Assembly: GCA_935421135.1 (NCBI GenBank)
Contig: OW285188.1
Coordinates: 7,234,733 to 7,298,732, forward strand
Direction: 5' to 3'
Origin: Bugulina stolonifera
Lineage: Eukaryota; Bryozoa; Gymnolaemata; Cheilostomatida; Bugulidae
DNA: 64,000 bases
The notes below the pieces were generated by a model. It had not been told where the DNA came from. It saw only the letters and a program-made list of their open reading frames with translations, and searched no databases. Shown here in pieces: positions 22,829 to 34,792 of the stretch (its first letter is position 1; each line of letters opens with the position of its first letter). Made by a program: the position numbers and the translations under genes.

Positions 22829-23495
22829 TGTAATGGTTTCTGTGATTTGGTGCAGTCGACCTTGGACGACTATCGACCCAGAAATGAAGTGCCTATGAGT
22901 GGTAATAGGACTTTGCATTACATGAAAGATCGAGCGGTCTCAGTAGCCCAATAACTACCAGAGGCGACCCATCTGGTCCCAAGTCCGACCTTCAGACTAT
23001 ACTATGAAAGAGAGTGATCCGACCTAGTAGGCGGTTTGCTAAGCGAATGACCTGTCAAAAGGAAGTGAAAGTCTCTGTATCAAGTATAGATGTGTCTTTA
23101 TTGAAAGCCAAGGGAAGACTGAGACAATGAACAGTGAAACAATGCCCTTTATATTATAGTATAAGAACTTTTGGCCGACGTAGTGTCGGGAAAAGACGAC
23201 GTGGTGTCGCCCGGAAGTTGCGCAACAAGATGGCCGCCGGAAGCCCGACGGCCGACCCAAAATAGGTCGGGTTCTACAAAAGTTGCTTATAATGGTCCAA
23301 TTCATGTACAAAATGAATATTAATGGATTCTGAGAGGTCGGGCCTCTGTACATGGGTATAAAAGGCATTAAAAGACTTAGTAATAATCATACAAATATAT
23401 ACAATAACATATAGTAAAGTACAAGCAGATATATACATGTATATGCACACAATAATGAGTGTCAGGTGTAGGAGACGACTGTGCGTACCATTACA
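22829..23495. mobile_element. Solo LTR, copy 1 (667 bp)
   Basis: Begins TGTAATGG and ends CCATTACA, the TG...CA termini of an LTR, and is flanked by the 4-bp duplication ATAG (22825-22828 and 23496-23499). It shares internal segments with the LTR at 30688, including a TAGATGTGTCTTTATTG block and the GCGCAACAAGATGG region. No retroviral-type coding region lies beside it, so it is a recombinational remnant of an LTR retrotransposon. Confidence 0.88.
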
Positions 23496-23516
23496 ATAGT
23501 TTGATGTGTTAGTAGA

Positions 23517-24749
23517 CAGGGGCGTATTTTAAGGGGCGGCAGGGAGGCACTGCCGCCCCTGTTGCCAAAATAAAGTGGCCTAAAAACACTACTTTTGAAA
23601 ATTTGAGACTTTTTCCCTTAATATTTGCTTCATTTCCGGTTTGCGACCGAAGCGTTATCACTCTAGTTATAACTCTATGGCGTTATCACTCTACTTATAA
23701 CTCTATGGTGTTGCGTCGTAACAATAACCAGTAATCTTGGATTAATTACTACATTGCAAGTGGCACACAAAGGGGTCCATAAAACTGTGTGCTCTGCTAA
23801 AAGACTCTATGGCTATGCCAAGGTTAAAAACTTGCGGTCTTGTGAATGAATGAATAAATATTTTTTATGAATAGTTATTTATACCAAGGAAAAAGTAATA
23901 AATGCAAAAGTAAAAGTGGTGAACAGTTGAATCAGGTGAATCAATTTGTAAGTCACTGTTATCCATGAGGTGGTTCCTTCCCTGTCACTGACTACGAGCA
24001 GGTGCATGAAATTTAATTCCAATATAAATATTTATATTATTTTCTTTTGGCTTCTTTCAAAAATATTTATGATAATGATTCATTCTTTTAATAATTATAA
24101 TTAGAAGTGTTTGCATTCATTTTAGTTATTCATTCCAGCCACTCCACTGACAGCTACTACTCTACTGCTACATTCACTACTACCAACTAAATATGTATTG
24201 TAAAAAAAATACTAATTTAAAAATATAATAATAAATATAACAATAATGAATTATTTTAAATTTATATATAATATAATTATACTATTAATATTATCTTAGC
24301 TTTGCTAGGCTGCCACACTTTTCTTGCAAAGATATTTATTTTAAATGCATTTTATTTAAAATAATTAATTTATAATGACAATAGTTGTTGATCACCTATT
24401 AAAATTTGAAAATTTTAATTTATAAAATACACTTGCGCCTATGGACTCTTTGTAAAAAGATACAATCATGCAGTATTGTAGTTATTATAAAATTCTACTA
24501 GCTAGTAATAGTACTGTAACACTTTCGCTCTTGTTGCAAGTAGTAGTAACTGTATTAAGCAGAAGTAGTAATGAGTACTTGTTGTAGTGATGCTAGAACT
24601 AGCATGCTGCTATGTCTAATTTTTGCACTTCAGAGAGTCAGAGTTGAAAATTTTCCGCTGCGCGTGCATTTGCGGGGGGTGCCCGCACCCCACCCCCCTC
24701 CCGCCCAACTTTCTGCCTCCCCACTCCATTTCTCTAACCTACGCCCCTG
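23517..24749. mobile_element. hAT-like element, 1233 bp, CAGGGGCGTA ends
   Basis: Inverted ends CAGGGGCGTA and TACGCCCCTG are flanked by an exact 5-bp repeat GTAGA (23512-23516 and 24750-24754). CAGGGGCG-type termini are common in hAT-superfamily elements, but the duplication is 5 bp, not 8, so the subgroup is uncertain. The interior is AT-rich and without transposase. It sits 21 bp beyond the solo LTR. Confidence 0.82.
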
Positions 24750-24754
24750 GTAGA

Positions 24755-27401
24755 ATATGATCAACTCTTACTAATAGCAAGGATACAACAAAATTATATA
24801 ATATTGTGATTAGGAACATAACATTGCCAGACTGACTACAGAAGATGCGGTTGCTATCTTTGGAGTTGTCTTCTTGTTTCAATAGTAAGATGAGGAGCTT
24901 AATCCTTGAGCTACATCTTTATATAACTTATTCATTTATGTAGATTACAAGGGGGAGTGCCAAGGAATTCATTACCACTGAGCAGTTGTTGAACCAGTGC
25001 TATTCTCATATTAAGAAACTAGACAGGAGCTGTTGAGAGAGCTCTATGCTCTAGTTTCAGTTTGAAAGCTGCAAAGAACTCTTTATATACGTAGTATTTT
25101 GTAGGCCTACTGCACTTCCTTGTATTATTAACTCATAGTATCCAACTACCTTATATACAAAAATAAGTACAACATGTATATAGCAAGTCTATCATCGACA
25201 TTGTTTAATCAATTTCTCTGCTATTTTAATCTCCTTTCTATACCCTGTATTACAAGTATAATGCTTATATCATGACATAATTATAATGCTAGAATCAACA
25301 ACTTCTAACGCTTGTAGAAATACCAATTTTGTACAACAGCCTTCTCTTGACTGCTGGCTTGGGCAAAAATATAGTGCGGAGAATTGCCACCACGACTTGA
25401 TTGCAGAGCATAGATGTATGATTTGAATAGAATATGTACAATACATTATGCATTGCCAGATGAGTGTACATCTCTCTTGCAGACACTTTTATTACAAGCA
25501 AAAGGTTGTGATTATATACTGTAATGTATTTGAGTACTATTGCATACGAGAGCCGAGGGCTACAAGTATGTGAAGGGCTTGGAAGGTGGTAGAGGCCGAC
25601 CAAGTGTACCTTCTGCTCATTACATAAAAGAGTGAACAGTTATGGATGCTCTCTATAGCGTAGATTGTAGATTATATCAGACGTAGGCCGATGCCGAGAC
25701 TCATTGGAGCTCAGGACCGACGTAGGTCATGTAGAGTTTATACTCCGGGGGAGTGTAGATAAAGAATGTCTAACCTTGAGAACCTAAGTCTGACGCTAGG
25801 TTCATTAGAACCCGGGATCGGCCTAAGCCTAAGGGGTAGATAGAGATGTGCTTAGCCTAGGATGAGGTGAACTCGAGCCGTACTGAATCCAAAGGATTCT
25901 CAGGTGGAGTTACCCGCCTAAAGAGTAAGCCTCTGTAGGTTGAGTTAGGAGATGTTGCTTTATTCAAGCGCAATCAAAAACTGAATTACAGCACAAAATG
26001 CACTGCCTTATATACATAACAAACTTCCGGCACAAAGAGCCCGACATGGTGTCGTCCATCCGACATGGGGTCGGCTCCAGAACTGACGCAACAATATGTC
26101 TGGTTCCACCCGACTCGGCCACATAAAAGGTTGGCCTTTGCACAAAATGTGCTTACAATAAGGAGAAACATGTCGTATATAACTATGAGCTAAATCTATA
26201 AGGTCGGCCATGAAGGTACTATGTAAAATGGCAAACGACTCTAATAATGCACAATCAAGTAAGAACAGACAATTACTAAATAGGTAGATAATAGTGTGGG
26301 AAAAACCATGTTGCAATAGAACGTAATCCCAAGGCTTTATTGCTAGTATATAAGACACGCAGTATATAAGATAATGATGAATGCATAGATGAATATGGAT
26401 AACAATGCATGGATAAGGGTAGGTAATTAAATGTCAGCTATTATAATGTCAGTGTGACTGGCCTAGGTACCATTACCACGGAGGCTGTTTCACCACAATA
26501 CGTTGGTTTTGGTTTGATTTTTTGACTTTCAAAATTTGATTATGCTTTCCTAATGATTGTAAAAAGATTTCCAGATGCTGGCAATTGTTACAAAACAATC
26601 TGTACTCTCACTTAATATTATTACTAAAAAAATAAAACTATGTAAAACTCATGAATGTTAGAAAAATGTTTTGGACTATACTAAAATGGAGTTGCTAGCT
26701 CAAACAAACTTGTAATTTTTGAATATTGGTAAACCAGCTTATTGTATATTTTTAGTGTAGTGTGGTGGAACTGTCCAGCCGTGTGTTGGCTGATTGCCGC
26801 TATACGTGTGGTCGTCAAAGCTTCCCTCTTTTGGGGGATTGCTGAGATTGCCATCACATACTAAACGGAGTGCCGGAGGTTGGCGGTTCAAGACCAGGGA
26901 AAAGTCCACAACTCAATTTTTTCCTACATAGCATTGCTCACCTTTATTGCAGATACTTTTTGCATTATCTGAGCTGAATAAATGACTACAATAATGTATA
27001 AGTAAAAAGGTCAAATTATGTGTTCATACTGAGATTTTGTATTATGTCAACATTCAAAATTCCTTCTAATACTCTAGCAAAAACTGTTTACTCTCCGCAG
27101 GGTAAATCTTAGAACCCTGCTTCAAAAGTTAAGTACGCTACTGCTCAATGCTTAGTTTGTTCATACACTGCTTATAATTTGTGATAAAACATGAGAAAGG
27201 AGGTAAATGGCGCCTACCCCCCACCCCCCCCCCCCAAACCCAACTATTTTTCAGCGAAATTTTCAGCAAAATATTATACATTTCCTTAGACAAAGGTGGT
27301 GCACAGTGTTATAGATTGTTGTGCCAGCCTTGGGCTGATGTATTGCTACTGAATGGGTGTAGCTGCCCCATAACAAAGTGAACAGGAGGACAGGTGATAA
27401 T
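24755..27401. other. Gene-free stretch with LTR-like debris
   Basis: No gene seen. Between about 25570 and 26480 the arrangement (paired GGCCGACC-type motifs, then a TTTATTCAAG block, then ACTTCCGG and GACATGGTGTCG motifs) resembles the two solo LTRs, but I could not define ends or a target duplication. A poly-C tract lies near 27220. Confidence 0.45.
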
Positions 27402-27520
27402 TTACTCACATGAGTTCAGGTATGTGAAGGCTAGCCCATGGCCATTGGCTTGAAGTACATATAGGCAGATCTTGTGGAATGGTGCTAGGGCTGACTTGGT
27501 CTCTTGATTCTAATAATGTC
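27402..27520 (-). other. Repeated exon-like segment, copy 2 (diverged)
   Basis: Aligns with the segments at 22167 and 28291 and keeps the donor-like CTCAT then GTGAGT. The end of one frame reads NGHGLAFTYLN, comparable to NHGIALRLYT in the others, but insertions disturb the rest. Confidence 0.3.
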
Positions 27521-27959
27521 TTCTGATAATGTTTCTACTGTTGTACATCATCTGTAATCAGAAGTGAGGAGGAAGTGGGGAATAATGTTGTATTGGTCAG
27601 CCATATTGCTCAATATCTGTCAGCAGTATAATACTTATAATATACAAATGTACATGTATTACACTATCCTAGGCTATTACTACTCTTATTATACTTTTGT
27701 AAATATAGAGAAGCTGGAAGATTTGCCATTATTATTTGTCCATTTACTAATTTTGGTTGAAATATATTACAGACATCATAATTACATTGTAATACTGTAA
27801 AAATCCAAATGAAACGCAATCTAGACTATTTGATATTATGAAAACTGGTTTGACTAAAACAAGCTGGTAGTAAAATACTTAAAAATATAGCAGAGTTACA
27901 GCTCATCATGAATGGTAGATTTACTATAACAATGAAATAGAAACATTTGCCTTTTCCTA

Positions 27960-28176
27960 ATGCACAAGTAGTGCACAAGTAGTGCATAAGTAGTGCATAA
28001 GTAGTGCATAAGTAGTGCACAAGTAGTGCACAAGTAGTGCATAAGTAGTGCACAAGTAGTGCATAAGTAGTGCACAAGTAGTGCATAAGTAGTGCACAAG
28101 TAGCGCACAAATAGTACATAAGTAGTGCATAAGTAGTGCATAAGTAGTGCACAAGTAGTGCACAAATAGTGCACAG
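27960..28176. repeat. 11-bp minisatellite, about 20 copies
   Basis: The unit TGCACAAGTAG alternates with TGCATAAGTAG. Eleven is not a multiple of three, so all three minus-strand frames carry the same 11-residue repeat and all stay open. No protein is implied. Confidence 0.95.
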
Positions 28177-28290
28177 TGTTACCATTACTTCACCCTAGCT
28201 CTGTAACTGCAACTACAACTGAACTAAATCTTTGTACTCCCACCCACAATAATAATAGACTGCACATTTTATAAACACAATGTATGGTAA

Positions 28291-28428
28291 TTCACTCACC
28301 TGTGTATAGCCTGAGAGCTATCCCATGGTTGAAGGTACATGTACTTGTAGATAGAATGGTGCCCAGTCTAACAACTCTTTCCAAGCTGTCTCCTGATTCT
28401 AATATAGTCTACTTCTCTCTATGTAAGC
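28291..28428 (-). other. Repeated exon-like segment, copy 3
   Basis: Closest relative of the segment at 22167. One minus-strand frame is fully open (LESGDSLERVVRLGTILSTS, ending HGIALRLYT) up to a donor (ACAG then GTGAGT). The acceptor side is purine-rich and unconvincing. Confidence 0.35.
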
Positions 28429-28713
28429 AAATACAACAACATCAGGAGCTAAGATACGTTGTTTTTCTAACGCAGATTGACTCTAATAATAGCAGTAAAG
28501 AATAATATACATAGTTTACGTTACCCCCCTGGAAACCTAAAAGTAGTTTTATATTGTCTAAAGGTTTTGTTAATTTGAATAGATTAACTGTAATCATGTG
28601 CAAGCACATCGAATCACAGATATAATACAATATCAATATTACTATATATAATAGAGATTAGTTACGCTATACAGTCACCAAAGAGTCGTTGAGTGTGTTA
28701 TTGTTAGGAATGG

Positions 28714-28765
28714 GTTTCCTAGCTGTCTCTTAATTCTAATGTAGTCTACGTTTCTCTATGTATGT
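28714..28765 (-). other. Repeated exon-like segment, copy 4 (fragment)
   Basis: Only the upstream third of the segment is present, next to the CTCTATGTATGTAAATAAAA-like flank shared with the copies at 22167 and 28291. Confidence 0.3.
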
Positions 28766-28779
28766 AAATAAAACACTTA

Positions 28780-29770
28780 GAGTTTGTCTGGACTTCAGAA
28801 ACTAAAATGCTGATTTTCTGACAGGAAATAATATACATACCCTATCAAAGTCTAAGAATTATTGCTACATAATTAGATAAAGACATTGTTAATTTGAATA
28901 GACTATAGACTGGGTGTAACAATGTGCACACATCAAGTTGGGATGAACATGATCAGCATACTATCTTCTTTATTACTCAAGTTACAAATAAAATACTTCA
29001 ATTCATCAACAAAAAGTGAATATTTATACTGAATGCAAATTAAAATTTGAGAATTGCAAAGGATGTAGAAAATAGAAAAATTGCGTTCATGATGGCTTTA
29101 AATTTAAAGACATGAATTCACAAACATAATATACAAATCTAGTACAATGTCAGTAGTATACACTTATAGCAGAGATTAGTATCTACACAGTCATTAAAGA
29201 GTTATTAAGTGTATTATTATAAGGATTAGGTTCCCACTGATAGTGAAAAGGGTGATAATAAATGACATACATTACATGGTAATTTGTAGTGTAGATCACC
29301 CCCTTCCTTCTACCAAACTGAAACATGGGGTTGAATGTACATGTACATGCATACCTATCTATATTTGAAGTTATGGTAAAAGGTTTCCTGGTAAAATCTT
29401 GGTATTACTAACGCTGTTCTTCGCTGTTCTGCGCACTTATACTATAACATGAAAATACATGAAATATTATATTATATTTACAACAAGCTTCAGTAAATTA
29501 TTGGCTGGAGGTGACACGATATACTCCTATGTGTATCATAGAGAAGACAACTTCATCATCTGGAATTTTAATGAACAACCTTGACTATAAGATTGCACCT
29601 TGTGTTTCAATGCAGCCACCTACTACATCTGTATAATGTTAAATCAATCTTTTCTAGAGATATTTATAATATTATATGAATACAGTCGGTGTGGAATTTT
29701 CTATAACCCATAAATATTGGTGAACTTGGAATATTCTAGTTACACAGGACTAGTCTGTAATTTACTAGAC
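28780..29770. other. Gene-free stretch
   Basis: About 1 kb of AT-rich sequence in which I see no gene, inverted repeat or array. Confidence 0.5.
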
Positions 29771-29772
29771 TC

Positions 29773-29960
29773 TAGGAGTAGCAGAGTAGTGTGGTTGGTT
29801 CAGGCTGTAGTAGTTAAGCCCATACACTGTATAATAACAGTCCTTTACTTTACCAGGTGTAATACAACACACAATGTTGTAGCTTAGGTATTACATTTGT
29901 CTATGGTACCAAGGCTATGTTGCACTATATACAGGAAGCTACTGCAGGGTTCCGTGTATA
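29773..29960. repeat. Duplicated segment, copy 1 (partner 31531-31713)
   Basis: About 185 bp recur 1.75 kb downstream with modest divergence; shared landmarks are AGAGTAGTGTGG, TTGTAGCTTAGGTAT and CTATGGTACCAAGGCTAT. A SINE and a solo LTR now lie between the copies. Confidence 0.8.
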
Positions 29961-30220
29961 TTTTTGTAATATTGAGCATCATTGTAATGGCTAATGCCTA
30001 CATTTCAATTTTCTGTCTGACCAACCTATAGGACTGACCTTTTTGTACCATCAGCCTTCGGGTGCCTCATATTATGTCTGAGTCTTCCTTCCCCTATGCC
30101 CTGTCGTGCCTTGAATATTTTATGAACATTCAATTATCATTATTTTTCTGTCAATTTGCAATGTATGTAGGCCAATATAGCTCATAAGCACCAACGGCTG
30201 CAGCTGGAAGTTGTTTGGGT

Positions 30221-30455
30221 GTTGGTGGCTGAGTAGTCTAGCGCTAGTCACTCTATTCTTGTAGCAATGACACAAGTTATCTGCAAGGACGTGGGTTCGA
30301 GTCCCGCCAATGACCTGGAGGTTTTCATTTCAAAGAAGGTTTTCCCTCTGTGCCATATTGAACTATAATAATATCCAGCTGTAGGAGCTGTGGTGGCCCC
30401 TCGACTAGCTCCGCTATTGGGCAGCCACTAAGAATTGTGTTTGGTGCAATGGAAA
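30221..30455 (+). mobile_element. tRNA-derived SINE, copy 1
   Basis: The head has a pol III A box-like TGGCTGAGTAGTCTA and a B box GGTTCGAGTCC, spaced as in a leucine-type tRNA with a long variable region. A body shared with the copy at 54290 follows (CCCTCGACTAGCTC, TATTGGGCAGCCAC). It is not a functional tRNA: the acceptor ends do not pair and the body continues. It needs LINE machinery in trans. Confidence 0.88.
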
Positions 30456-30687
30456 CAAAGACGTCAAATTTTCTGTAGCAAACCAGTTGCTGATAGGATC
30501 TCAACAAAGATGCATCCATTTACTTAGGCCTATATCTATTAGCAAAGCTTCAGACTACTCTAGAAGACTCTTAGCCTACATGTAAGATACTCCACTGAAC
30601 TGGAGCCAGAGCAACTAGAGTATTTAGTTAAAGTGGTTGTGACGCGTGAATGACAGACAGGACACCTGAAACGGTAGGTCATAATAA

Positions 30688-31393
30688 TGTAATGTTTTTG
30701 CCTGTGTGTCGTATGGTCGAGGACGACCTACTTGCACAAGTGAAGAGCCTATGAGTGGTGCTAGGCCTTCTGCATTACATGAAAGATCGACAGGTACTTG
30801 TGATTACAGTGTTAACCAAGATGACCCATGTGGTCCCGAGTCAATGCCTATGTGCTATACTTGAGAAAGAGTATGTTCAGTCCTAGTAGGCAGTTCGGGC
30901 ATCAAGGTCAAACTCAAAGACCTTATCAGCTGGAACTATCCTTAGCTACGAGAGAAGACTCTGTATAAGTAGCATAGATGTGTCTTTATTGAGATCTAAG
31001 CATCAACTGAGACAATAACAGTATGAAACATTCGCTACATATATAGTTTTTAACTTCCGGAAAAAGGTTCCGGTAAATGTCCGACGTAGTGTCTTCCGGA
31101 ACTTGCACAACAAGATGGTGGCCGGAAGACCGAGGCCCGACCTGATATGGGTCAGGCATAACAAAATATGCTGAAAAACATGCAAAACATGTGCAAAATT
31201 AATTACATCATATTCTGAGACGTCGGCCCCAGCTACATGGGTATTAAAAGGTATTTACACTTGATACTTTCATACAGAAAAACGTCAGATATATCACTCG
31301 TCGTGTCCGTCATTACATGCAATAATTATGGAAGTATTTATATATATAGTGTCTGATAGGAGACCATTCCGGAGGTTGGGGTCAGCCACTACA
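30688..31393. mobile_element. Solo LTR, copy 2 (706 bp)
   Basis: Begins TGTAATG, ends CCACTACA, and is flanked by the 4-bp duplication ATAA (30684-30687 and 31394-31397). Shares with the LTR at 22829 the GCCTATGAGTGGT, GCATTACATGAAAGATCGA and ATAGATGTGTCTTTATTGA blocks in the same order. No internal retroelement genes remain. Confidence 0.87.
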
Positions 31394-31530
31394 ATAAAGC
31401 ACAAGTATAAAAGACAGCATTGCTAGCTCAGCACTCAAGTGTACATGTACATGCATGTAAAGTAAGGAGGACAATAGACCACTCTCGTACCTCTAGCATA
31501 ATGACAGCGCCTATGATTTACTTTTCCCAT

Positions 31531-31713
31531 TGAGTAGGAGAGTAGTGTGGGGTGTTCAGGTTATAGCGGTTTTGGTCATACACTGTACAGTAGCACCTTT
31601 AAACACTGTACCAGGTGTAATGCAACACACAGTGTTGTAGCTTAGGTATCACCTTCGTCTATGGTACCAAGGCTATTTTACACTATATTTATACAGGAAG
31701 CTACTGTAGGTTT
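31531..31713. repeat. Duplicated segment, copy 2
   Basis: Partner of 29773-29960, with the same order of landmark motifs and scattered substitutions. Confidence 0.8.
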
Positions 31714-31994
31714 CTGAAGAGTATGGATAGCTAGCTCTCTATAAAGTAAGCAGTACAATTGTATGTAATCTGGCTTACAGCGGACAGTGCAGTAGTGTAG
31801 TGCATTAGTCTCCTTTACCATGGTGTACTTTGTATGTGTATACATGACATGTGTGCAACTGCACATAATAATATATAGTGAGATATGTTATATAGAAATA
31901 CGAAAAAATGTATGCTGGATATACTTATAAAATAAACACAAAGGCTATTTTTGTGCTTCACATGAAGTAACTTGGGTTGTGGCTACACAAGAAG

Positions 31995-32030
31995 CAAAGC
32001 CATACAAAGCAGTGTTTTTGTATGGCTTTG
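31995..32030. other. Perfect 14-bp hairpin
   Basis: The arms CAAAGCCATACAAA and TTTGTATGGCTTTG enclose an 8-nt loop. No T-run or gene end makes it an obvious terminator. Confidence 0.75.
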
Positions 32031-32070
32031 ACTAGAAGCATGTGCACTAATAAGCTATTGCTTATGTCAT

Positions 32071-32114
32071 AAGTTGTCCTCTCCCAATCAATTTAAGTTG
32101 GGAGAGGACAACTT
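32071..32114. other. Perfect 17-bp hairpin built on a recurrent motif
   Basis: The arms AAGTTGTCCTCTCCCAA and TTGGGAGAGGACAACTT enclose a 10-nt loop. The arm core GAGAGGACAACTTC recurs in many other places in the window. Confidence 0.85.
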
Positions 32115-32333
32115 CTAATTATGATTGATGGACTGGTTCAGGTTAACGAACTGTCAACAAACTATCGATACTTATTTTTTCTCATGTAGCTACAGATCTA
32201 CATGTAAGACTTGGGGGTACCCAGGATTTCCAGCAGACGTAAAGAGGAAGTGGGAGAATTGCCTATATATGAGATTTCGATTAAGGGGTGGGTGGAAAGG
32301 CTCTACCCTAAGATTGAAGTATTTGTGGTGTTG

Positions 32334-32587
32334 TACCGATAATGGATAGAGTGTAGTACTGATAATGGATAGAGTGTAGTACTGATAATGGATAGAGTGT
32401 AGTACTGATAATGGATAGAGTGTAGTACTGATAATGGATAGAGTGTAGTACTGATAATGGATAGAGTGTAGTACTGATAATGGATAGAGTGTAGTACTGA
32501 TAATGGATAGAGTGTAGTACTGATAATGGATAGAGTGTAGTACCGATAATGGATAGAGTGTAGTACCGATAATGGATAGAGTGTAGG
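32334..32587. repeat. 23-bp minisatellite, 11 copies
   Basis: The unit contains GATAATGGATAGAGTGTAG followed by a TACT or TACC junction; copies are almost identical. Frames on the minus strand stay open (LYPLSVLHSIHY) only because of the repeat. Confidence 0.95.
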
Positions 32588-32589
32588 GA

Positions 32590-34255
32590 TGTGCATAGAG
32601 ATCATGGAGAAAGGAGAGCATAGACACTATGACTATGAAGAGCATGACTACAACTTACCGAGTAAGTGTATTACACTATAGTATTCACAGCCACAGGCTA
32701 TATTGTTAGTACCTCTGCATTTCCAAATTCAAGCACTAAAGCAGTCATACACCAGAGACAACTCCAGTTCAGCTCCAAGTTCATTTTCATCAAACATAAG
32801 AGTCAACAGGAGTGTCTATCATGATCAACTATAATTGTCTCATATGTGGAGTTGTCTCTACTATAAAGGCGATCATTACTTTGGAGTTGTCTTGCTTTCC
32901 GATAAGGTATAAGGAATTTCCTGGATGTTTTATGGCACTGCAAATGTGTTCATGCACAGTATTGCTAAGAACAGCAACAAAAAGTGAAAAAAAACTCGAG
33001 ATACATTGATTTCATCAAGTGGAAATTGTTGAGAGATACTATTGCTGTAATACAGATTACTGTTATGGTGCACAGAATTTCTCATTAAGGTTCTGAAAAT
33101 TGTCAGAAAAATTTATGTGAAAGGGAAAATATTGATAAATATATCAGTTTATTGTATGCTTTCTCAAAGTAAATATGGTGCATATAGTGTAGATATGTAT
33201 TATTTCAAAATATCATACACGATAACATGCATTGCTATGATGCTATTAGGGCATACGTTACGTTGCTAGGATACACATACACTGTATGGCAATAAAATGG
33301 TGGAGAAGTAAAATCACTATAATAGTCGAAAATCTCTATTTACAAAGCAAAGCAAACATTTGTATAAAAAGAATATAAAAGATTAAAATGGAATGCATTG
33401 TCACAAGCAATAGAACAATCCAACTGTCTAGAAAATTGTAGGGTATTGAACAATGTATTGTAGATGGATGTGATATATGAAGTCAAACTCTACAGCATTT
33501 TAGATGGTGAAATATGGATTGAATACAACTCACATGTTATCTTTTCAAACGCTACATTAAAATACCATCATATCAATCTTGAATATAACTAAAATATAAA
33601 AATAGTAATATTATACATTTAACTTTCAGGTATTATAATGTGGATTATCTAACTACTGGTATATAAGTTTACACATTAAGTTTGCAGGAATGTACAATAA
33701 AACACATTGGTGAAGTCCCAAACAGTACATGGTGTATATTCACTTATAAGCTAAAAAGTGTGTCTCTCTCCCTCTCTGTTAGTCGATCATACATATTCTA
33801 ACAGCTATATTAATCATACTATAGTACTCCAACAAAATATAATTATGACTATAATATCATCTGTTTAACTAAAATAGCAGACATCAGTGTGGACGGTTAC
33901 GTGATAGCCTCTATGACATGGTGTACACTGTGACAGACATGTATTCCGAGTCTGTGTTTAGAATCAGCTGGTTGTTTGCCTACAAGAGTTAAGTAAAGAC
34001 AATTTTATTTCTAGGAAACTTTGCACATGTCAACAATTTCAAGGTCTGAATTTCGTGAGACCTGCATGTGGTAACAGAAAAGGCATCTGAACTAAAAACA
34101 CCAGCACTGTAACAAAATCCCTTCCTCACCCCATATAAAAAGTTGGGAAAATTCTTGATACATTTTCTCCTGAGATGACTGACATGGTAAGTAGAGTTTG
34201 CTAGTGTTTACATATTACTATGGTGACCTCTTGTATTACATACATGTACAATATT
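32590..34255. other. Gene-free stretch
   Basis: AT-rich with no supported gene. Two further copies of the AGTTGTCT motif lie near 32850 and 32883. Confidence 0.5.
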
Positions 34256-34420
34256 TTTAGAATGAATAATAAGACGAGACTCATTTTATATTTTTATTGA
34301 CTCCTAATATTTCGATGTATGTCCATACATCATCATTAGATGATGATGTATGGACATACATCAAGATATTAGGAGTCAATAAAAATATAAAATGCGTCTC
34401 GTCTTATTATTCATTCTAAA
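34256..34420. repeat. 165-bp imperfect palindrome (foldback)
   Basis: Left arm TTTAGAATGAATAATAAGAC and the right arm ending GTCTTATTATTCATTCTAAA are inverted copies that continue with few mismatches to the centre near 34338 (GATGATGTATGGACATACAT). The fold would be a stem of about 80 bp, like a MITE or small-RNA precursor. No clear target duplication. Confidence 0.85.
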
Positions 34421-34792
34421 GATACTTGCTCGCACCAACATTTTCCAATACAATATTTTACTTTTTGGCGCATGGCAAAAGATGGACAGTCTTTAGTATC
34501 AGCGATAATAAAATGCATTATTCACTTTTTATTGGCAATTCAGCCAAACAAATAGCTACGCTGTATATGTCATCGTTTGAGATGTCAAGGTCACTTACTG
34601 TGTCTACTACTATAATAACGGTGGCTCACAATTGAAACAGCGAGTGCTTTGAGCATGCGAATACATAAGGTTATTAGGGTATGAGAGAGGTGATAGGCCT
34701 ATACATGTAATATGATACGGTATACTGTGGGTAGGTCATATATATAAATATAGCCATATAGGCATATGGCATATGAATGTAGATATAATACA

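Noticed and set aside
25570..26480. Third solo LTR
   Set aside because: Motif order resembles the two defined LTRs, but no TG...CA ends with a matching target duplication could be found.
26790..26900. tRNA-like GGTTCAAGACC segment
   Set aside because: The T arm does not pair properly and no A box is placed correctly; no second copy was seen.
27960..28176. CRISPR-like regular repeats
   Set aside because: Units are directly adjacent without unique spacers; the same holds for the arrays at 32334, 35014, 49491 and 53640. The window is eukaryotic.
30221..30310. Functional tRNA-Leu gene
   Set aside because: A and B boxes are present, but acceptor ends do not pair and the sequence continues into a body shared with another copy, so it is a SINE.
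32190..32645. 151-codon minus-strand frame
   Set aside because: Made of the 23-bp minisatellite; no other coding support.
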